Below, one piece after another: positions 27,735 through 40,167 of a stretch of 64,000 bases of DNA. How positions within the stretch are numbered: position 1 is the stretch's first letter; every line of letters starts with the position of its first letter. Made by a program: the position numbers and the translations under genes. The DNA lies in the NCBI RefSeq assembly GCF_018612875.1, contig NZ_JAGGRI010000013.1, forward strand, positions 468-64,467, written 5' to 3'. Source of the DNA: Lysobacter sp. ISL-50. GTDB taxonomy: Bacteria; Pseudomonadota; Gammaproteobacteria; Xanthomonadales; Xanthomonadaceae. A model generated the notes under the pieces. It made no database searches and was not told the origin of the DNA. It was given only the letters and a program-made list of their open reading frames with translations.

Positions 27735-30659
27735 TCAGAAGCGCTGGGTGTACTTCATGTACACGAAGCGGCCGATGTCGAAGCTGCCGTTGTAGCTGAA
27801 GCTGCTGTTCGGCTGGCTGTACATGGTCTGGCCGATGTGGTCGAACACGTTGTTCGCGCCCAGCGAGACCGTGGCGTTCCACGGGGTGTTGTAACGGACC
27901 TGCACGTCGTGGAAGGTGTTGGCACCCACTTCGCGCACCGGCACCGCGCCCTTGTACGCCGAACGATAGCCCGGCTTGTCGCACTCGGCGCCGCCGTTCA
28001 GATCGTACGCGCACTCTTCCTTCAGGCCGGAGTAGTAACGGATGCCCCAGCTCGCGCCGAAATCGCCCCAGCTCCAATCGGCGTTGAAGTTCGAACGCAC
28101 GCGGAAGTTGCTCGCGCCGTCGGCCACCCAGCTGGAACGCTGCTCGACCGGAGTCGTGGACTCGTTGTCGCGCTTGTATTCCAGGTAATCGACGTAGGTG
28201 GTCTTCCAGGTGAAAGCGAAGTTGCCATAACGGGTGTCGGCCAGGCGGTAGGAGATGCCCAGGTCGTAACCCGCGGTTTCCTGGTAGCCGGCGTTGATCA
28301 GGTTACGGGTCACATCGACGACCTGACCGTCGCTGTCGCGAACGAAACGATCGCAAGCCGAGTTGATGCCGAGCACGTAGCAGTTGTTCAGGATCGAAGT
28401 GACGGTCTCAGCCGCGATCACGTCGTCGATCTTGATCTTCCACCAGTCCAGGCTGATGTCGAAGCCGTTGAACCAGCTCGGGCTGTAGACGAAACCGACG
28501 GTGGTGGACTTCGAGGTTTCCGGCAGCAGCGCCGAATTCGAACCCGACAGGAACGCATTGTCGGACTGAGCGTTCGGGCCGGTGGCCGGGCGACCGCCCG
28601 AAGCGACCTGACGGAAGTTCGCCGGGACCGCGCCGTTGCAGCGGGCGGCGACGCCCGGGTTGCGCACGGCCGAACCGAACAGCGTGTCGCACGGGTCGGT
28701 GTAGTTGTCGAAGCTCTCGCTGACGCCGCCGTACAGGTCGGCCACGGTCGGGGCGCGGAAGCCCGTTGCGTAGGTGCCGCGGACCAGCAGGTCGTCGATC
28801 GGCTTCCACTTCAGGCTGAACTTGCCGTTGGTGGTGTCGCCGAAGGTGTTGTAGTCGGAGTAACGGCCGGCGATGTTGAACGACAGTTCCTTCGCGAAGG
28901 CCACATCCGACAGCACCGGCACGGCCAACTCGACGTAGAACTCGTCGAGCGAGTAGCCGCCCTGGGTTTCGCTACCGGCCAGGTCGGTGCTCAGGCCCGA
29001 CTGCAGCAGCGCGTCGGGGGAGTAGTGAGCCTCTTCCTTGCGGTGCTCGTAACCCGCCGCGATGCCGAGGTCGCCCGCCGGCAGCGTGGCGAGCACGCCG
29101 CTGAGGTTGAGGCTGTAGACCTGAGTCTTGGTGGTCGAGGTGTCGTGGGTCGGCAGGTACAGGAACTTCTGCAGATCCTTGTTGTTCAGCGAACCCGGGG
29201 CGTTGACGTCCGGACCCAGCAGCGGGTTCCAGGCGTAGCAGCCGGCGATCGGGTTGGCCGCGGTGCCGCAGCGCGCGACGCCGCTGGCATCGACGAACGA
29301 CGGGCCCAGCGCCTTCTCGACGTTCGGCAGGAACAGATTGCCGGTGCCGGTCTTGACGCCCTTGTTCTGGTTGTACAGGTAACCGACGTCCCAATCCCAC
29401 GGCTTGCCGGCGAATTCGAACGAACCTTCCAGGCCGCCGCTGAAGCGGTAGGTGGTCAGCTCGGACTTGGTCTGACGCGGCACTTCCCAGCCACGGCGGA
29501 AGAAGTCGGCGTCGTAACCCAGCGGGTTGAACGCGCTGTCGCCCTTCAGCGTCAGGTCGCCCGCATAGCGGTCGCTGAAGCCGCTGGAGCGGAACGGATA
29601 ACCGGCGATCTGCTGGGTCGCTTCGCGATCGGTGTACAGCACGTCGGCCTTGGCGCGGACGTTGTCGGTGATGTCGAACTCGGCGTTGGCGAACACCGAA
29701 CGGCGCTCCAGGCCCGTCGACAGGTACATTTCCTGGTTCGCGTTCGAATAATCCGTGAGCGGATCGGTCGCGTGGAAATTGTTCAGGTCTTTGGTGTTGG
29801 TGGTGCCGCGGTTCGCGGTCAGCGCATTGCCGTCCGCATCGAACAGCGTGCCCCACTGGTTGATGCCGCTCCAGCCGTTGGTGCGCGGCGTGCCGCCGGC
29901 TCCGCCCAGATCGGGGTTCGGATGCGCGCGGCCCTGCGGCGAAGCGGTGAAGGAACGATCGCGGGCGAACACCGGATCTTCCTTGCTGTACTCGGCGCCC
30001 AAGGTCACCGAACCGCGCTCACCGGTCTGGCCGATGACGAAGTTATAGACTTCCTTCGTGCCGTCGCCCTGACCGTACTGGCCCAGGTATGCGCTGCCTT
30101 CCAGGCCGTCGAAGCGCTTGCGGGTGATGATGTTGACCACGCCGGCGATCGCGTCCGAGCCGTACAGCGCCGAGGCGCCGTCGGTGAGGACTTCGATGCG
30201 CTCGACGATCGAGCTCGGGATCGCCGCCAGGTCGGAGTAGCCGCTGGAGCTGATGCCCATGCGCTTGCCGTCGATCAGCACCAGCGTGCGCTGCGGACCG
30301 AGGTTGCGCAGATCGACGTACTGGCCGCCCACGTCTTCGCCCGACGCCAACGCGTCAGCGCGCGAGATCGCCGGCGAACCGGTCGCGGTGATGTTCTGGA
30401 CGATGTCCGCGATGCTGGTGAAACCCTGCTTCTGGATTTCGGCGCGGGTCATCGTGACGACCGGCTGCGAGGTTTCCAGATTCGCCTGACGGATGCGCGA
30501 ACCGGTGACTTCGATGCGGTCGAGGGTGGTGGGGGTTTTGGAGGCGTCAGCTTCCTGGGCGCCGGCAATCGCCGGGACCAGAGCCGACACTAACGCCGCG
30601 GCGATAGCGGACGGCAGCAAGCCGTACCGCGCCGAGGGGCGCAGACTGCGATGGTTCAT
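27735..30659 (-). CDS. TonB-dependent outer-membrane receptor
   Basis: A 974-residue outer-membrane transporter. Signal peptide to about residue 34 (cleavage AIAGA-Q), then a TonB-box-like stretch ([11 protein letters not shown]), a plug domain ([26 protein letters not shown] ... [18 protein letters not shown]) and a 22-strand barrel ending in aromatic F (MKYTQRF), the signal for barrel assembly. It belongs to the large oar/CirA-like group abundant in Xanthomonadaceae; the ligand (peptide, sugar or siderophore) cannot be read. GGAGAGAG precedes the ATG. An AraC-type regulator lies upstream on the same strand and may control it. It sits beside a cluster of secreted proteases, so uptake of peptide products is plausible. 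Confidence 0.93.
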   Translation of the reverse strand: MNHRSLRPSARYGLLPSAIAAALVSALVPAIAGAQEADASKTPTTLDRIEVTGSRIRQANLETSQPVVTMTRAEIQKQGFTSIADIVQNITATGSPAISRADALASGEDVGGQYVDLRNLGPQRTLVLIDGKRMGISSSGYSDLAAIPSSIVERIEVLTDGASALYGSDAIAGVVNIITRKRFDGLEGSAYLGQYGQGDGTKEVYNFVIGQTGERGSVTLGAEYSKEDPVFARDRSFTASPQGRAHPNPDLGGAGGTPRTNGWSGINQWGTLFDADGNALTANRGTTNTKDLNNFHATDPLTDYSNANQEMYLSTGLERRSVFANAEFDITDNVRAKADVLYTDREATQQIAGYPFRSSGFSDRYAGDLTLKGDSAFNPLGYDADFFRRGWEVPRQTKSELTTYRFSGGLEGSFEFAGKPWDWDVGYLYNQNKGVKTGTGNLFLPNVEKALGPSFVDASGVARCGTAANPIAGCYAWNPLLGPDVNAPGSLNNKDLQKFLYLPTHDTSTTKTQVYSLNLSGVLATLPAGDLGIAAGYEHRKEEAHYSPDALLQSGLSTDLAGSETQGGYSLDEFYVELAVPVLSDVAFAKELSFNIAGRYSDYNTFGDTTNGKFSLKWKPIDDLLVRGTYATGFRAPTVADLYGGVSESFDNYTDPCDTLFGSAVRNPGVAARCNGAVPANFRQVASGGRPATGPNAQSDNAFLSGSNSALLPETSKSTTVGFVYSPSWFNGFDISLDWWKIKIDDVIAAETVTSILNNCYVLGINSACDRFVRDSDGQVVDVTRNLINAGYQETAGYDLGISYRLADTRYGNFAFTWKTTYVDYLEYKRDNESTTPVEQRSSWVADGASNFRVRSNFNADWSWGDFGASWGIRYYSGLKEECAYDLNGGAECDKPGYRSAYKGAVPVREVGANTFHDVQVRYNTPWNATVSLGANNVFDHIGQTMYSQPNSSFSYNGSFDIGRFVYMKYTQRF

Positions 30660-31464
30660 CTATCTCTCTCCAGTAATCTCGTTATGGGCGTGTTAAAACG
30701 CCCTGCAAAATTACGTTCGAAGCGGCGATGCTGCTTTGCGGGTGACGCCGGGTGACTTTGCCGAATCGGCCCTCGCGGTCTGGGTCACGTCACAGTAAGA
30801 ATCGCGCAGCGCGCCTGAAATGTGATGTGTTGGCGTTATTTTTGACCGACAGCGCATTCAGCAGTCGAATATCGGCACATATCGCGTCTATTTTGCGCTG
30901 GGTGTTCGCACGCTTTGCCGAATCGGCTCGCACAATTTTCGCTGCGTTTTGTGTGGATCGCATTCTTTGCGAAGCGAATGCAAGGCGATGAATCGCATAT
31001 CGATGACGCGCGGGCGATGTTCAACGAACTCGTATTTGCCTGCATGCGGCGTCGCTCGCACACACGAGCGCGGCAACGACCGACGGCGATGACCGATCGC
31101 TACGCGCACGGCATTGCATCGGCGCGAACCGGATCGAATGGAAAGTGTGTGCGGGCAATCGCGACGACCGTGCCCGGCTTTGCGCCCTACCGGCGCCGAG
31201 GCTTCGCTGCGCGCGGGCGCGCAGTCGAAACCTCGGCGGTCTTCATCGGATCGTGTAACTACCGCGGGGGGAGGCTGGCGGGCACGCGTCTGCGCAATGG
31301 ATCGGGCAGGCGTACAGCGGGCGCCAGGTGATGCGGTCTTGCCGGACAACTTCGATGATCTAGGCCGCGACGACTTACGACGCGCTCACCGACTTACTTC
31401 TTTCGTACCACCACTTCGATCTTTCGTAGCGCTTTCGTCCTGACGGCTTGCGCCGTCGCGGGAC
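30660..31464. other. 805-base intergenic region upstream of TonB receptor
   Basis: The longest non-coding gap in the window. Open frames on both strands are short, arginine-rich and without starts supported by ribosome sites. It is visibly less GC-rich than the neighbouring genes between about 30800 and 31030. A 15-base direct repeat (see separate entry) is present. It probably carries the receptor's promoter and control sites. Confidence 0.55.
30756..30927. promoter_or_regulatory. Direct repeat CTTTGCCGAATCGGC, possible operator pair
   Basis: The 15-base sequence occurs identically at 30756-30770 and 30913-30927 in the same orientation, 157 bases apart, about 100 and 255 bases upstream of the receptor start. 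Each copy contains the small dyad CCGA-A-TCGG. AraC-type activators commonly bind direct repeats. Purely positional inference. Confidence 0.35.
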
Positions 31465-32379
31465 TCAGCTCGCCATCGCCAGCTTGCGCATCGGCACCAC
31501 CGCCGGCTTGGCCGACTCGAGCTTGGCGCTGGCCGCGGCGCTGCGGTAACGCGTGGCCGAGGTGCCGAAGCGGGCGCGGAAGGCGCGGGCGAAGCTGCAG
31601 CAGTTGTCGAAACCGCTGGCGGCCGCGACTTCGCCGATCATCATCGAAGTGTTCTTCAACAGATCCGCCGCGTGCTCCAGACGCATGCGCGCCGAAGCGG
31701 CCTGCGGGCTTTCTTCGTACAGGCTGTGGAAGGTCTTGGAGAAGTACCAGCTCGAAAAACTGGTCAGCTCGGCCAGCTCGCTGATGCGCACGACGCGGTC
31801 GCAGTTGCCTTCCAGGTACAGGCGGGCGCGTTGCAGACGGCCGAACACCTGGCGCTTGCGGCTGCGCGAGCGGCCCGGGCAACGCTGGATGCGGGCGGTC
31901 AGGTCGCGCTGGACGCCGGCCAGGTGCAGCAGGATCGGACGCAGGGCGTTGATGTCGAAGCCGGTGTCGGCCTCGCCGCCGCGGGCATGGGCCTGGCGCC
32001 ACAGGCGCAGGGCGATGCGGGCGTCGTGACGGCTCATGCGGCCGCGGCCGGCGTACAGGCTGCTGTCGGCCAGGCGGGCCATCGACTTGATCGCGTCGGC
32101 GGTCAGGTTCAGCCCGATGCACACGCCATAGCGGTCGGCCTGCAGGACCGGCTTGGAGTCGCGCTCGAACGCGATCCAGTCACCGCGCTTGAGGCGGAAC
32201 TTGCCTTCTTTGGCCTCGACCCAGGAGCTGCCGCGCAGCTGTACCCAGATCGAGAAGTGAGTTCCGGACAACTGGGCGCTGCCCAGTCGCGAGACGCCGA
32301 CGCAACTTGCCTGAACGGACAGATCCTGAGCGTCCAGCTGCAGAAGCTGTCCGCGATCGGCCCACAATGCTTGCTCCAT
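31465..32379 (-). CDS. AraC-family transcriptional regulator
   Basis: A 304-residue regulator. The N-terminal part (about 1-180) is a cupin-like sensing region (FSIWVQLRGSSWVEAKEG). The C-terminal DNA-binding domain has two helix-turn-helix motifs (RISELAELTSFSSWYFSKTF and IGEVAAASGFDNCCSFARAF) and FGTSATRYR. GAGGTGG lies four bases before the ATG. It is on the same strand as, and upstream of, the TonB receptor gene, suggesting it controls that gene; the ligand is unknown. Confidence 0.88.
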   Translation of the reverse strand: MEQALWADRGQLLQLDAQDLSVQASCVGVSRLGSAQLSGTHFSIWVQLRGSSWVEAKEGKFRLKRGDWIAFERDSKPVLQADRYGVCIGLNLTADAIKSMARLADSSLYAGRGRMSRHDARIALRLWRQAHARGGEADTGFDINALRPILLHLAGVQRDLTARIQRCPGRSRSRKRQVFGRLQRARLYLEGNCDRVVRISELAELTSFSSWYFSKTFHSLYEESPQAASARMRLEHAADLLKNTSMMIGEVAAASGFDNCCSFARAFRARFGTSATRYRSAAASAKLESAKPAVVPMRKLAMAS

Positions 32380-32522
32380 TGGTCCACCTCATTTGCGGGG
32401 AATGAGGTTTTTATTTGCCTGAGCAACGAACCCGGTGCCGGAAATTTGACGGAGAGTTAGACGAATTCGGAACGACGTCACAACCGAAGCTTTTCCGAAA
32501 GAGGTTTTTACTTCCGAATCAA

Positions 32523-34856
32523 TCAGTTGAGCCAGCCTGGCACGAAGGTCTTCGGCTCTTCGGGCAGATCCATGTAACCGATATCGGCGCCGTCCCACTT
32601 GGCCAGCGACAAATACACGGTGTCGCCGCGCGGGCTCAGGCTGAATCCGTTGGGGGCCGAACGCCGGCTTTGGTCCAGGCACAGCACCGACGGCGGCAAC
32701 TGCGGAGAGGCGATCCGGCGCAGCATCGCCAGGCAGGTCGGCTGCTGGTCCAGGTAGCGCAACTCGCCGGTCTCGGTCGCCACGTCCCACAGCCGATAGC
32801 GCTCGGCGACCGGTTCGCTGTCGTCGATGCGACGCACGCTGGATGGGGTCAGGGCCAGATCGGACTGCCACAGGCCGGCTTGGGTCTGGCGGGTGAACAG
32901 CAGGCGATTGCGGGCGCCGTCCACCCGGACCTGGGAGATGTCGTCGATCGCGCCGGCCAGGCGCCACGGCGTGCGCTGGCGGTCGAACAGGTTCAGGCGC
33001 AGGCGGCCGTCGCCGACGCTGGTCAGGATCAGCAGCCGGGCCGGGTCGGGCGGTTGCAGCGCCTGCATCGGCTCGCCGGCGGGAATCGGCAGGCGGTTGA
33101 CCCGGCCGCTGGCGGGGACGATCTCGTAGACCACGTTGCGGCCATCGGCGTCCGGCCCGACCACGGTGACGCGGGTGCTGTCGGCCGACCACGACGCGGC
33201 GTAGCGCGTGCCCGGCTGCACGCCCTGCAGCATGCGCAGCGAGTCGGGCTGATCCAGGTCGGCCCACCACAGATGGTTGCTGCCGGAGCGGTCGGAGAAG
33301 AACACGATCTGGCGGCCGTCCGGCGCGACCATCGGCAGCATGTCGCGCGCCGACGACGGGAACAGCGGATCGACCACGTGCACCGCGCCTTGGCTGCTGT
33401 CGCCGAGCACGACCCGGAACAGGCCGAAATACGGTTTGCGCTGGACGAAGGCCGCCGCCGGCCGCGCCGCCGCGACCGCCGGCGCCTGCGCCGATTCGAT
33501 GCCCAGGTCGCGGGCCTGGCCGGTTTCCAGGTCCAGGCGGAACATGCGGGTATCGCCGTCGATCAGGCGGCCGAACAGGATGCTGCGGCTGTCGGGCAGC
33601 CAGTCCCAGCCGCGCACGTCGGCGCTGAGCTGGCTCAGGCGCTCGGCGGTGCCGCCCTCGGCCGGCAGGCGCCAGAAATCGCCTTGCGGGTTGTTGCGCA
33701 GGAACACGATCCAGCGGCCGTCGGGCGAGAACCGCGGCGACAGATCGACGTTGCCGGAGCCGGAGCGATACGGCACCGCGCGCCATTCGCCGCTGGCCAG
33801 ATCCAGCACGCGCATGCCAACCAGGCCTTGCGCGGTGAGCATGCTGCCGAAGATCAGGCCGCGGCCGTCGGGGGTCCACTCGAAGGTCGGCGGGCTGCGC
33901 GGATCGCAGGTGCCGATATCGCGCTCGGCGCCGCCGTTGGCGGCGATCATCAGCACTTCGCAGGACACGCCCGGCTCGACCCGCAGGAACGCGATCGAGC
34001 GGCCGTCCGGCGACCACGACGGGGCACTGTCCTCGGCCAGGCCGCTGGGCCGGGTCAGCTGCCGCGGCGGGGTCTGGTCGGTGGTCTGGACCAGGATCGC
34101 GGTGCCGCGCTGGCCCTCGGGCACCGCCACGTAGGCGACCAGGGCGGCGTCGGGCGACAGGGTCGGGGCGAGCTCGAAGCCCGGCATCGAGGTGATCAGC
34201 CGATACGGCCGGGCCGCGCCGGCGATCTTGGCCGGGTCCAGCGGCGCCACCGCCGCGCCGGCCGCGGTGGGCTGCCGCGCCATCGACCACCACACCAGGC
34301 CGGCGACCAGCAGCACCACCGCCGCGATCACCCCGAGGATGGAATGCCAGGTGCCGCGCGGCCGCGCCTGGAGCGGCACCGGCACCGGATCGACGTGCTC
34401 GTCGATCCGCGCCGTCTCGGCGCCATTGCCATTACCGGCGCCGATCAGCTCCACGTCCACGGCCGGCTCGGCGTCGTGCGCCGGCGTCGCTTCCGGGCTC
34501 AGCCACTCGACCTTGGCCAGCAGGCGGTAGCCGTTCTTGGCGATGGTTTCGATGTAGCGAGGATTGCCGCGGTCTTCGTCGAAGGCCTTGCGCAGCTGGG
34601 TAACGGCCTGGGTGACCACGTCGTCGGTCGGCAGCGTATCGGGCCAGACCTCGGCCAGCAGCGTGTCGCGGCTGACCACGCGATCGGCATGATCGACCAG
34701 CACCAGCAACACGCCCATCGACTTGGGCGTGATCCTGCGCGGCCGACGCGCCCCAGGCGCGCGGATCTCGCGCAGGGGAATATCGACCACGCAATCGCCT
34801 ACCCGCAGATGTTCGGCGGGCAATGGCGGCGTCGATGGCTCATGGAGTCGCGGCAT
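32523..34856 (-). CDS. CadC/ToxR-like membrane regulator with beta-propeller sensor
   Basis: A 777-residue one-component membrane regulator. Residues about 15-115 form a winged-helix OmpR/PhoB-type DNA-binding domain (PKSMGVLLVLVDHADRVVSRDTLLAEVW ... YIETIAKNGYRLLAKV). A linker leads to one transmembrane helix at about 170-192 (SILGVIAAVVLLVAGLVWW). The large periplasmic part (about 210-760) has repeated PD40/TolB-like blades (SPDAALVAYV, SPDGRSIAFL, TPDGRGLIFG, SPDGRWIVFL). No phosphorylation domain is present, so signal passes directly through the membrane. Common in Lysobacter and Xanthomonas; signal and targets unknown. It may form a regulatory pair with the neighbouring AraC gene. Confidence 0.9.
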   Translation of the reverse strand: MPRLHEPSTPPLPAEHLRVGDCVVDIPLREIRAPGARRPRRITPKSMGVLLVLVDHADRVVSRDTLLAEVWPDTLPTDDVVTQAVTQLRKAFDEDRGNPRYIETIAKNGYRLLAKVEWLSPEATPAHDAEPAVDVELIGAGNGNGAETARIDEHVDPVPVPLQARPRGTWHSILGVIAAVVLLVAGLVWWSMARQPTAAGAAVAPLDPAKIAGAARPYRLITSMPGFELAPTLSPDAALVAYVAVPEGQRGTAILVQTTDQTPPRQLTRPSGLAEDSAPSWSPDGRSIAFLRVEPGVSCEVLMIAANGGAERDIGTCDPRSPPTFEWTPDGRGLIFGSMLTAQGLVGMRVLDLASGEWRAVPYRSGSGNVDLSPRFSPDGRWIVFLRNNPQGDFWRLPAEGGTAERLSQLSADVRGWDWLPDSRSILFGRLIDGDTRMFRLDLETGQARDLGIESAQAPAVAAARPAAAFVQRKPYFGLFRVVLGDSSQGAVHVVDPLFPSSARDMLPMVAPDGRQIVFFSDRSGSNHLWWADLDQPDSLRMLQGVQPGTRYAASWSADSTRVTVVGPDADGRNVVYEIVPASGRVNRLPIPAGEPMQALQPPDPARLLILTSVGDGRLRLNLFDRQRTPWRLAGAIDDISQVRVDGARNRLLFTRQTQAGLWQSDLALTPSSVRRIDDSEPVAERYRLWDVATETGELRYLDQQPTCLAMLRRIASPQLPPSVLCLDQSRRSAPNGFSLSPRGDTVYLSLAKWDGADIGYMDLPEEPKTFVPGWLN

Positions 34857-35144
34857 GAATCCTGCTAATGGTGCGCACTTGCCTATTGCCGGTCATGTGC
34901 CTGAACGCATAGGCGGCATGAAGGGCGAATCGACATATCCGGCATAGCGCGATGGCGCGATCGGAAAAGCGCGCGGATCTTTCTTGTTCTAGCCGCCATT
35001 CTAACGTCCGCGAAGCTGAGCCGAGGCTGTTCGAGCGTCGCAGGGGCCGTTTAGTGCGCTGATGGGTTGAAACGTATCGTTCCAAAACACGCAAAAAAGC
35101 GTGTGTTTATGTGTAACCCATCGCGATATCAGCGCCGGTTCGTT

Positions 35145-35831
35145 TCAGCGCCGTTCATGCCGGAGCATCGTCAGCCCGATCAGGCGCGACACCACGGCGG
35201 CGATATAGCCCACCCCGGCGAACTGCTCGAACATGGTCAGCACGCGTGCCGCCGGGCTCATCGGCAGGATGTCGCCCAGGCCGACCGCGGACAGATTGGT
35301 GAAGCTCAGGAACAGCAATTCGATCCAGGTCCGCGGCTCGCCGGGCCGCTCGGCGCCGACGAAACTGCCCGGGTACCAGGCCTGGCAGACCAGGAAGGCG
35401 TACGCGAATCCCCACGCCAGCAAGGTGAAGGTCGCGCCGGCCGCGAACAATTCGTCGGCGGTGACCTTGTGGTCGCTCATCATGTAGGCGATCAACGCGC
35501 CGGCCGCGTAGAAATACACCGCCGCTTCCAGCGCCGAGGACAGCACCAGCAGGCCGGGGCTGACGATAACTACTGACAGCACCGACAACACGAACGCCGG
35601 CACCGCCAATATCCACGCGATCCATTTGATCGCCGGACTGCGATTGACCACCCACACCGCCAGCGCCAGCACCAGCACGCCGAACGCGCCGAACACCACG
35701 CGACCGTGGCCGCCGGGTTCGAACAGCGGATACGCCAGCATGCTCAGCAACTGCGCCGCGAGCAGGAAGGCGGACGGATGCCGGCGCGCGAGGGCGCGCC
35801 ATTTCAGGCTGGCGTAGCTCAGATCGCTCAT
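35145..35831 (-). CDS. Ion-channel-family membrane protein
   Basis: A 228-residue protein with about five to six hydrophobic spans. The pore-like segment near the C-terminus (FLSFTNLSAVGLGDILPMSP) resembles the potassium-channel filter TxGYGD, with GLGD here, followed by a last helix. Family Ion_trans_2 (two-TM channel) is likely; selectivity is uncertain because the Tyr is replaced by Leu. I start at MSDLSYAS; the longer frame begins with proline-rich non-protein-like sequence. Single gene. Confidence 0.78.
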   Translation of the reverse strand: MSDLSYASLKWRALARRHPSAFLLAAQLLSMLAYPLFEPGGHGRVVFGAFGVLVLALAVWVVNRSPAIKWIAWILAVPAFVLSVLSVVIVSPGLLVLSSALEAAVYFYAAGALIAYMMSDHKVTADELFAAGATFTLLAWGFAYAFLVCQAWYPGSFVGAERPGEPRTWIELLFLSFTNLSAVGLGDILPMSPAARVLTMFEQFAGVGYIAAVVSRLIGLTMLRHERR

Positions 35832-35882
35832 GCGCGGAAGTTTGCAGGACTTGGCGGGCGGCGGACAGAGGGGCGGGTGGAG

Positions 35883-36028
35883 CAAATCCCCCTCAATCCC
35901 CCTTTTTCAAAGGGGGAAGTCCTTCGGGTTAGGGCGTGGGATCTGGCGACGGTTTCGGGTCTCGGCGCACCTCAAGCCGTAGCGGCTGGTCTTCCCCCTT
36001 TGAAAAGGGGGATTGAGGGGGATTTGCT
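35883..36028. repeat. Inverted pair of AAATCCCCCT repeats (family C)
   Basis: Two 37-38-base copies (AAATCCCCCTCAATCCCCCT then TTTTCAAAGGGGGAAG) face each other across about 70 bases between the channel gene and thiC. A second pair of the same family is at 45145-45267. Confidence 0.85.
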
Positions 36029-36040
36029 TTACCCGCCAAA

Positions 36041-36080
36041 CAAAACGCCCGCGCGCGCCTGCCAGGCAACACGCGGGCGT
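36041..36080 (-). terminator. Probable thiC terminator
   Basis: A 9-base-pair stem (ACGCCCGCG / CGCGGGCGT) with an 18-base loop; on the minus strand it follows the thiC stop by about 25 bases and ends in TTTTGTTTGG. Confidence 0.65.
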
Positions 36081-36105
36081 CGGCCCGGCGACAGCCAAGC
36101 GCGAA

Positions 36106-38165
<2,060 letters not shown>

Positions 38166-38330
38166 TGCGCATTAGACATGGAAACGCGGGCCGGCGCCAA
38201 TGCGCGGGCGTTCAGCGGGCGCCGGCGATCCCGGCGCCGGGGCCGCCCGGCGCGATCCGTGAACCCGGGCACGGCCGGCGCCGCGACCGGCCCGATTGCC
38301 CGCCGCGGCCGCGCCGGCTAGCGTGTGGCC

Positions 38331-38978
38331 ATGCCCAGCCCATCGAACCGGCGCCTGTCGCCCTCCTCTTTCGCGCGCCGCCTCCTGTGGACGACGACGC
38401 TGATCCTCACCGTGACGGCGTGCGCGTCGCCAGCGCCCAAGCCCGCGGATTCGGTCGCCAGCGCCGCGGTCGTCGCCGACCCGCTCGCCGCGCTGCGTGG
38501 GCTGTGCGGCCACGCCTACGCCGGCCGCGTCGTCGCCGACACGCCCAAGAGCGCGGAGGACCCTTTCGCCGGCAAGACCCTGATCATGCATGTGCGCGAA
38601 TGCGGCGCCGATGCGATCCGCATTCCATTCCACGTCGGCGACGATCGCTCGCGCACCTGGGTGATCAGCGCGCACGACGGCCGGCTGCGCCTCAAGCACG
38701 ATCATCGTCATCGCGACGGCGGTTCCGATACGTTGACGATGTACGGCGGCGATCAACTCGGCGACGCCGGCGCCGGTCGCTACGAATTCCCGGCCGACGA
38801 CTACAGCCAGACCATGTTCCGCAAACTCGGCCGCGAAGTCTCGCTGCCGAACGTGTGGGCGGTGGAGATCGACGCGCAGCGTTTCGTCTACGAACTGTCG
38901 CGCCCCGGGCGCCTGTTCCGGGTCGAATTCGACCTGACGCATCCGGTGCCCGCGCCCCCGCCGCCGTGGGGCGGCTGA
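38331..38978 (+). CDS. Lipoprotein of unknown function
   Basis: A 215-residue protein with a lipoprotein signal: RRLLWTTTLILTVTAC, with V-T-A-C as lipobox and Cys33-34 region as lipid site. The body contains CGHAYAGRVVADTP, HVRECGADAIRIPFHVGDDRSRTWV and RLKHDHRHRDGGSD, typical of a small family in Xanthomonadaceae with no known role. The ATG at 38331 is preferred over the GTG two codons earlier. Divergent from thiC, convergent with the beta-lytic protease gene. Confidence 0.75.
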   Translation: MPSPSNRRLSPSSFARRLLWTTTLILTVTACASPAPKPADSVASAAVVADPLAALRGLCGHAYAGRVVADTPKSAEDPFAGKTLIMHVRECGADAIRIPFHVGDDRSRTWVISAHDGRLRLKHDHRHRDGGSDTLTMYGGDQLGDAGAGRYEFPADDYSQTMFRKLGREVSLPNVWAVEIDAQRFVYELSRPGRLFRVEFDLTHPVPAPPPPWGG

Positions 38979-39003
38979 AGCGCGGGCGTCGAATCCGCGG
39001 CGG

Positions 39004-40167
39004 TCAGTGGCCCGGGTTGGTGTACCAGCCGTAGCAGTAGTTCTGTCCGTTCTTGGTCAGATAGAAGCGGCTGCAGTTGGTGTCGTAGCTGGTGCCGGTG
39101 GCGGTGATGCGATAGCCCGACAGATAGGCGCCGTTGAGGTGATAGAAGCTGCCGTTAAGCTTGAGCGACCAGTGCTCGTGCGGGCCGGTCGAGCTGCCGC
39201 CGTTGCACAGCGCTTGCGCCCGGGTGTTGGCCGGATTGGCGATGGCGGTGTTGCTGCCGACGTTCGCGCCGGTGGCGTAGCGGATGTTCATCAGGTGGTA
39301 GTAGGTCGTGGACCAGCCGCCGCTGTGCACGATCTCGGCGAAGCACGAGGAGTGGCGCTTGAACGAACCGTTCGCCGACGCCGATACCCAGGTGTTGCTC
39401 TGGTTGCTGCCCCAGCCGCCGCCCAGCGACATGTCCAGCGACGACATCGGGTAGTTGCCCGAGCCGGTGTTGGTGTGCGCGCCGCCGACATGCCAGCGCG
39501 CGCCGCGCGGGAACGGGAATTGCAGCAGGCCGTTGGGCGACAGCGGCTGCACGTCCGGCCCGGCCTTGGCGAAGCGCGCCGACGGCATCTGGGCCTGGCG
39601 CGGCTCGTTGAACAAACGGCCGTAGACCAGCTGGAACTCGCCGTCGCCGCTGAGTTTGGCGCTGGCCTGGCTGGCGCCGGCGCGTTCGAACAAGGCCTGC
39701 AGCGGATTGGCGCGCGCCAGGGTCACCGCGCCCTTGGCGTCGGGGCCGTCGTTCTCGTACAGCGCCTCGCGCAGGGCCTGCGCGACTTCGCGGGTCTGGC
39801 CGTTGAAATCCTTCGCCTGCGCCAACGTGCCGAACGGACGCTTCGACGCGTCGGCGCCGGCGTGCTTGCGCGTGATCGCGCCGCTCTGCTGCTCCATCAA
39901 CGCGATCAGCACCTTCGGACTGATGCCGCTGTAACCGGCCCAGTGCGAGATCGATTCGGCGTGACGCGACAGATGCGGCGCGTTCTTGGCCAGATACGCA
40001 TCGATGTCGAAGTCGAACATTTCGTCGTACGAATACACCAGGTCCTGCCCGCTCAAGCCGCGTTCGGCCGCGCCGGCGCCGCCACTGATCGCGGCCAGCA
40101 CGCAACACGCCAGCAGTCCCAGTCCCATCTTGGAGAACGCATGGTTCGAGCCAGTCTTGTTCGACAT
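39004..40167 (-). CDS. Beta-lytic metalloendopeptidase (M23A) preproenzyme
   Basis: Secreted bacteriolytic zinc endopeptidase that cuts peptidoglycan cross-bridges, notably of staphylococci. The 387-residue precursor has a signal peptide (about 1-34), a pro-region to 209, and a mature enzyme beginning at SPNGLLQFPFPRGARWHV (210), 178 residues as in the Lysobacter enzymogenes enzyme. Zinc ligands H231 and D245 and the catalytic HEH (H330, H332), with H291, are all present; four cysteines (275, 321, 365, 378) can form the two known disulfides. GGGAG lies 8 bases before the ATG. This near-identity to the known Lysobacter protein is the strongest taxonomic clue in the window. Confidence 0.97.
   Translation of the reverse strand: MSNKTGSNHAFSKMGLGLLACCVLAAISGGAGAAERGLSGQDLVYSYDEMFDFDIDAYLAKNAPHLSRHAESISHWAGYSGISPKVLIALMEQQSGAITRKHAGADASKRPFGTLAQAKDFNGQTREVAQALREALYENDGPDAKGAVTLARANPLQALFERAGASQASAKLSGDGEFQLVYGRLFNEPRQAQMPSARFAKAGPDVQPLSPNGLLQFPFPRGARWHVGGAHTNTGSGNYPMSSLDMSLGGGWGSNQSNTWVSASANGSFKRHSSCFAEIVHSGGWSTTYYHLMNIRYATGANVGSNTAIANPANTRAQALCNGGSSTGPHEHWSLKLNGSFYHLNGAYLSGYRITATGTSYDTNCSRFYLTKNGQNYCYGWYTNPGH

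Noticed and set aside
30888-31349. Open frame in the gap upstream of the TonB receptor
   Set aside because: Composition is arginine-rich with no ribosome site or fold; treated as intergenic.
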